A DNA stretch of 6,352 bases, taken from Candidatus Bathyarchaeota archaeon. Lineage in GTDB: Archaea > Thermoproteota > Bathyarchaeia > Bathyarchaeales > WAQA01. A model generated the notes under the pieces. The model worked only from the letters and a program-made list of their open reading frames with translations. It made no database searches and was not told the origin of the DNA. Each line of letters begins with the position of its first letter. Positions within the stretch are counted from its first letter, which is position 1. The translations under genes and the position numbers were made by a program. The DNA lies in assembly GCA_015520475.1 (NCBI GenBank), contig WAQA01000002.1:1-6352 (forward strand). Reading direction: 5' to 3'. Below are positions 6,237 to 6,352 of the stretch, piece after piece.

Positions 6237-6254
6237 CCCTAAACTATTTTTAAG
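6237..6254 (+). promoter_or_regulatory. Promoter of the ribbon-helix-helix gene
   Basis: CCCTAAAC followed by TATTTTTAAG (6245-6254) fits BRE plus TATA box. The predicted start near 6278 gives a leader of about 30 nt. GGTGG (6296-6300) lies nine bases before the ATG at 6310 and serves as ribosome site. An alternative AT-rich box lies at 6257-6265. Confidence 0.45.
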
Positions 6255-6309
6255 TCATATAATAGAAATATTAAGGATAGAGGTTAATGGATGATGGTGG
6301 TATGTGTCG

Positions 6310-6352
6310 ATGAAGCTGGTTACAGTCCTACTTCCAGAAGCCTACCTAGAGG
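6310..6352 (+). CDS. Ribbon-helix-helix (CopG/Arc-type) DNA-binding protein, N-terminus only
   Basis: Only 14 codons are present: MKLVTVLLPEAYLE, then the window ends. VTVxLPEAYLE is the typical first beta strand and start of helix 1 in small archaeal ribbon-helix-helix regulators, which bind operators as dimers through paired strands. The ATG at 6310 is preferred over the in-frame GTG at 6304 because GGTGG at 6296-6300 gives a nine-base spacing. A stop lies in frame at 6292-6294, so this is the true N-terminal region. Whether it regulates the metal genes or the glycosidase cannot be told; it does not share the 12-bp dyad in its own promoter. Confidence 0.6.
   Translation, partial: MKLVTVLLPEAYLE

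Larger units (their letters stand above)
5947..6309. other. Intergenic region between the GH31 and RHH genes
   Basis: 363 bp with no convincing long gene. From left to right it holds an A-rich stretch just after the GH31 stop, a small hairpin (5990-6004), a 30-codon minus-strand frame with box C/D-like motifs (6080-5988) behind a strong minus-strand promoter (6104-6117), a plus-strand frame without a start codon that may be a gene remnant (6118-6225), and the promoter of the gene starting at 6310. No tRNA or repeat array is seen. Confidence 0.6.

Noticed and set aside
1..6352. CRISPR array, insertion sequence or attachment site
   Set aside because: No regularly spaced repeats, transposase or integrase frames, or terminal inverted repeats were seen.

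Overview
The window looks archaeal. Starts are preceded by GGTG- or GGAG-type ribosome sites, several upstream regions carry A-rich BRE plus TATA boxes (TTTATATA-like) about 24 nt before a plausible transcript start, and codon use favours AGG/AGA and ATA. A thermophilic member of the Thermoproteota/TACK group is a reasonable guess, but nothing here fixes the lineage.

Left half (about 1-3500, minus strand): a heavy-metal, most likely copper, efflux module. A P1B-1 Cu+-ATPase (copA) with two N-terminal metal-binding domains fills 2403 to 1 and is cut by the window edge only a short way before its expected C-terminus. Three bases upstream, and surely in one transcript, lies a 132-residue membrane-anchored YHS protein (2805-2407). 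A second YHS protein of 140 residues with three predicted membrane helices lies upstream as a separate unit (3394-2972). Both YHS promoters carry the same 29-bp TATA-plus-palindrome element (26 of 29 identical), which points to one metal-responsive regulator controlling both units. The likely logic is that the membrane-bound YHS proteins capture or hand over the metal ion and CopA pumps it out.

Middle: a small unrecognised plus-strand gene (3523-3816) diverges from the second YHS gene across a compact shared promoter region. After a 132-bp gap comes a complete cytoplasmic family GH31 alpha-glycosidase of 665 residues (3949-5946), with nucleophile and acid/base residues in place. It is functionally unrelated to the metal genes.

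Right end (5947-6309): a non-coding or poorly coding stretch. It holds a weak hairpin, a very good minus-strand promoter whose predicted start falls on a GTG opening a 30-codon frame that also carries box C/D-like motifs, and a plus-strand stretch that may be a gene remnant. At 6310 a ribbon-helix-helix DNA-binding protein begins and runs off the window.
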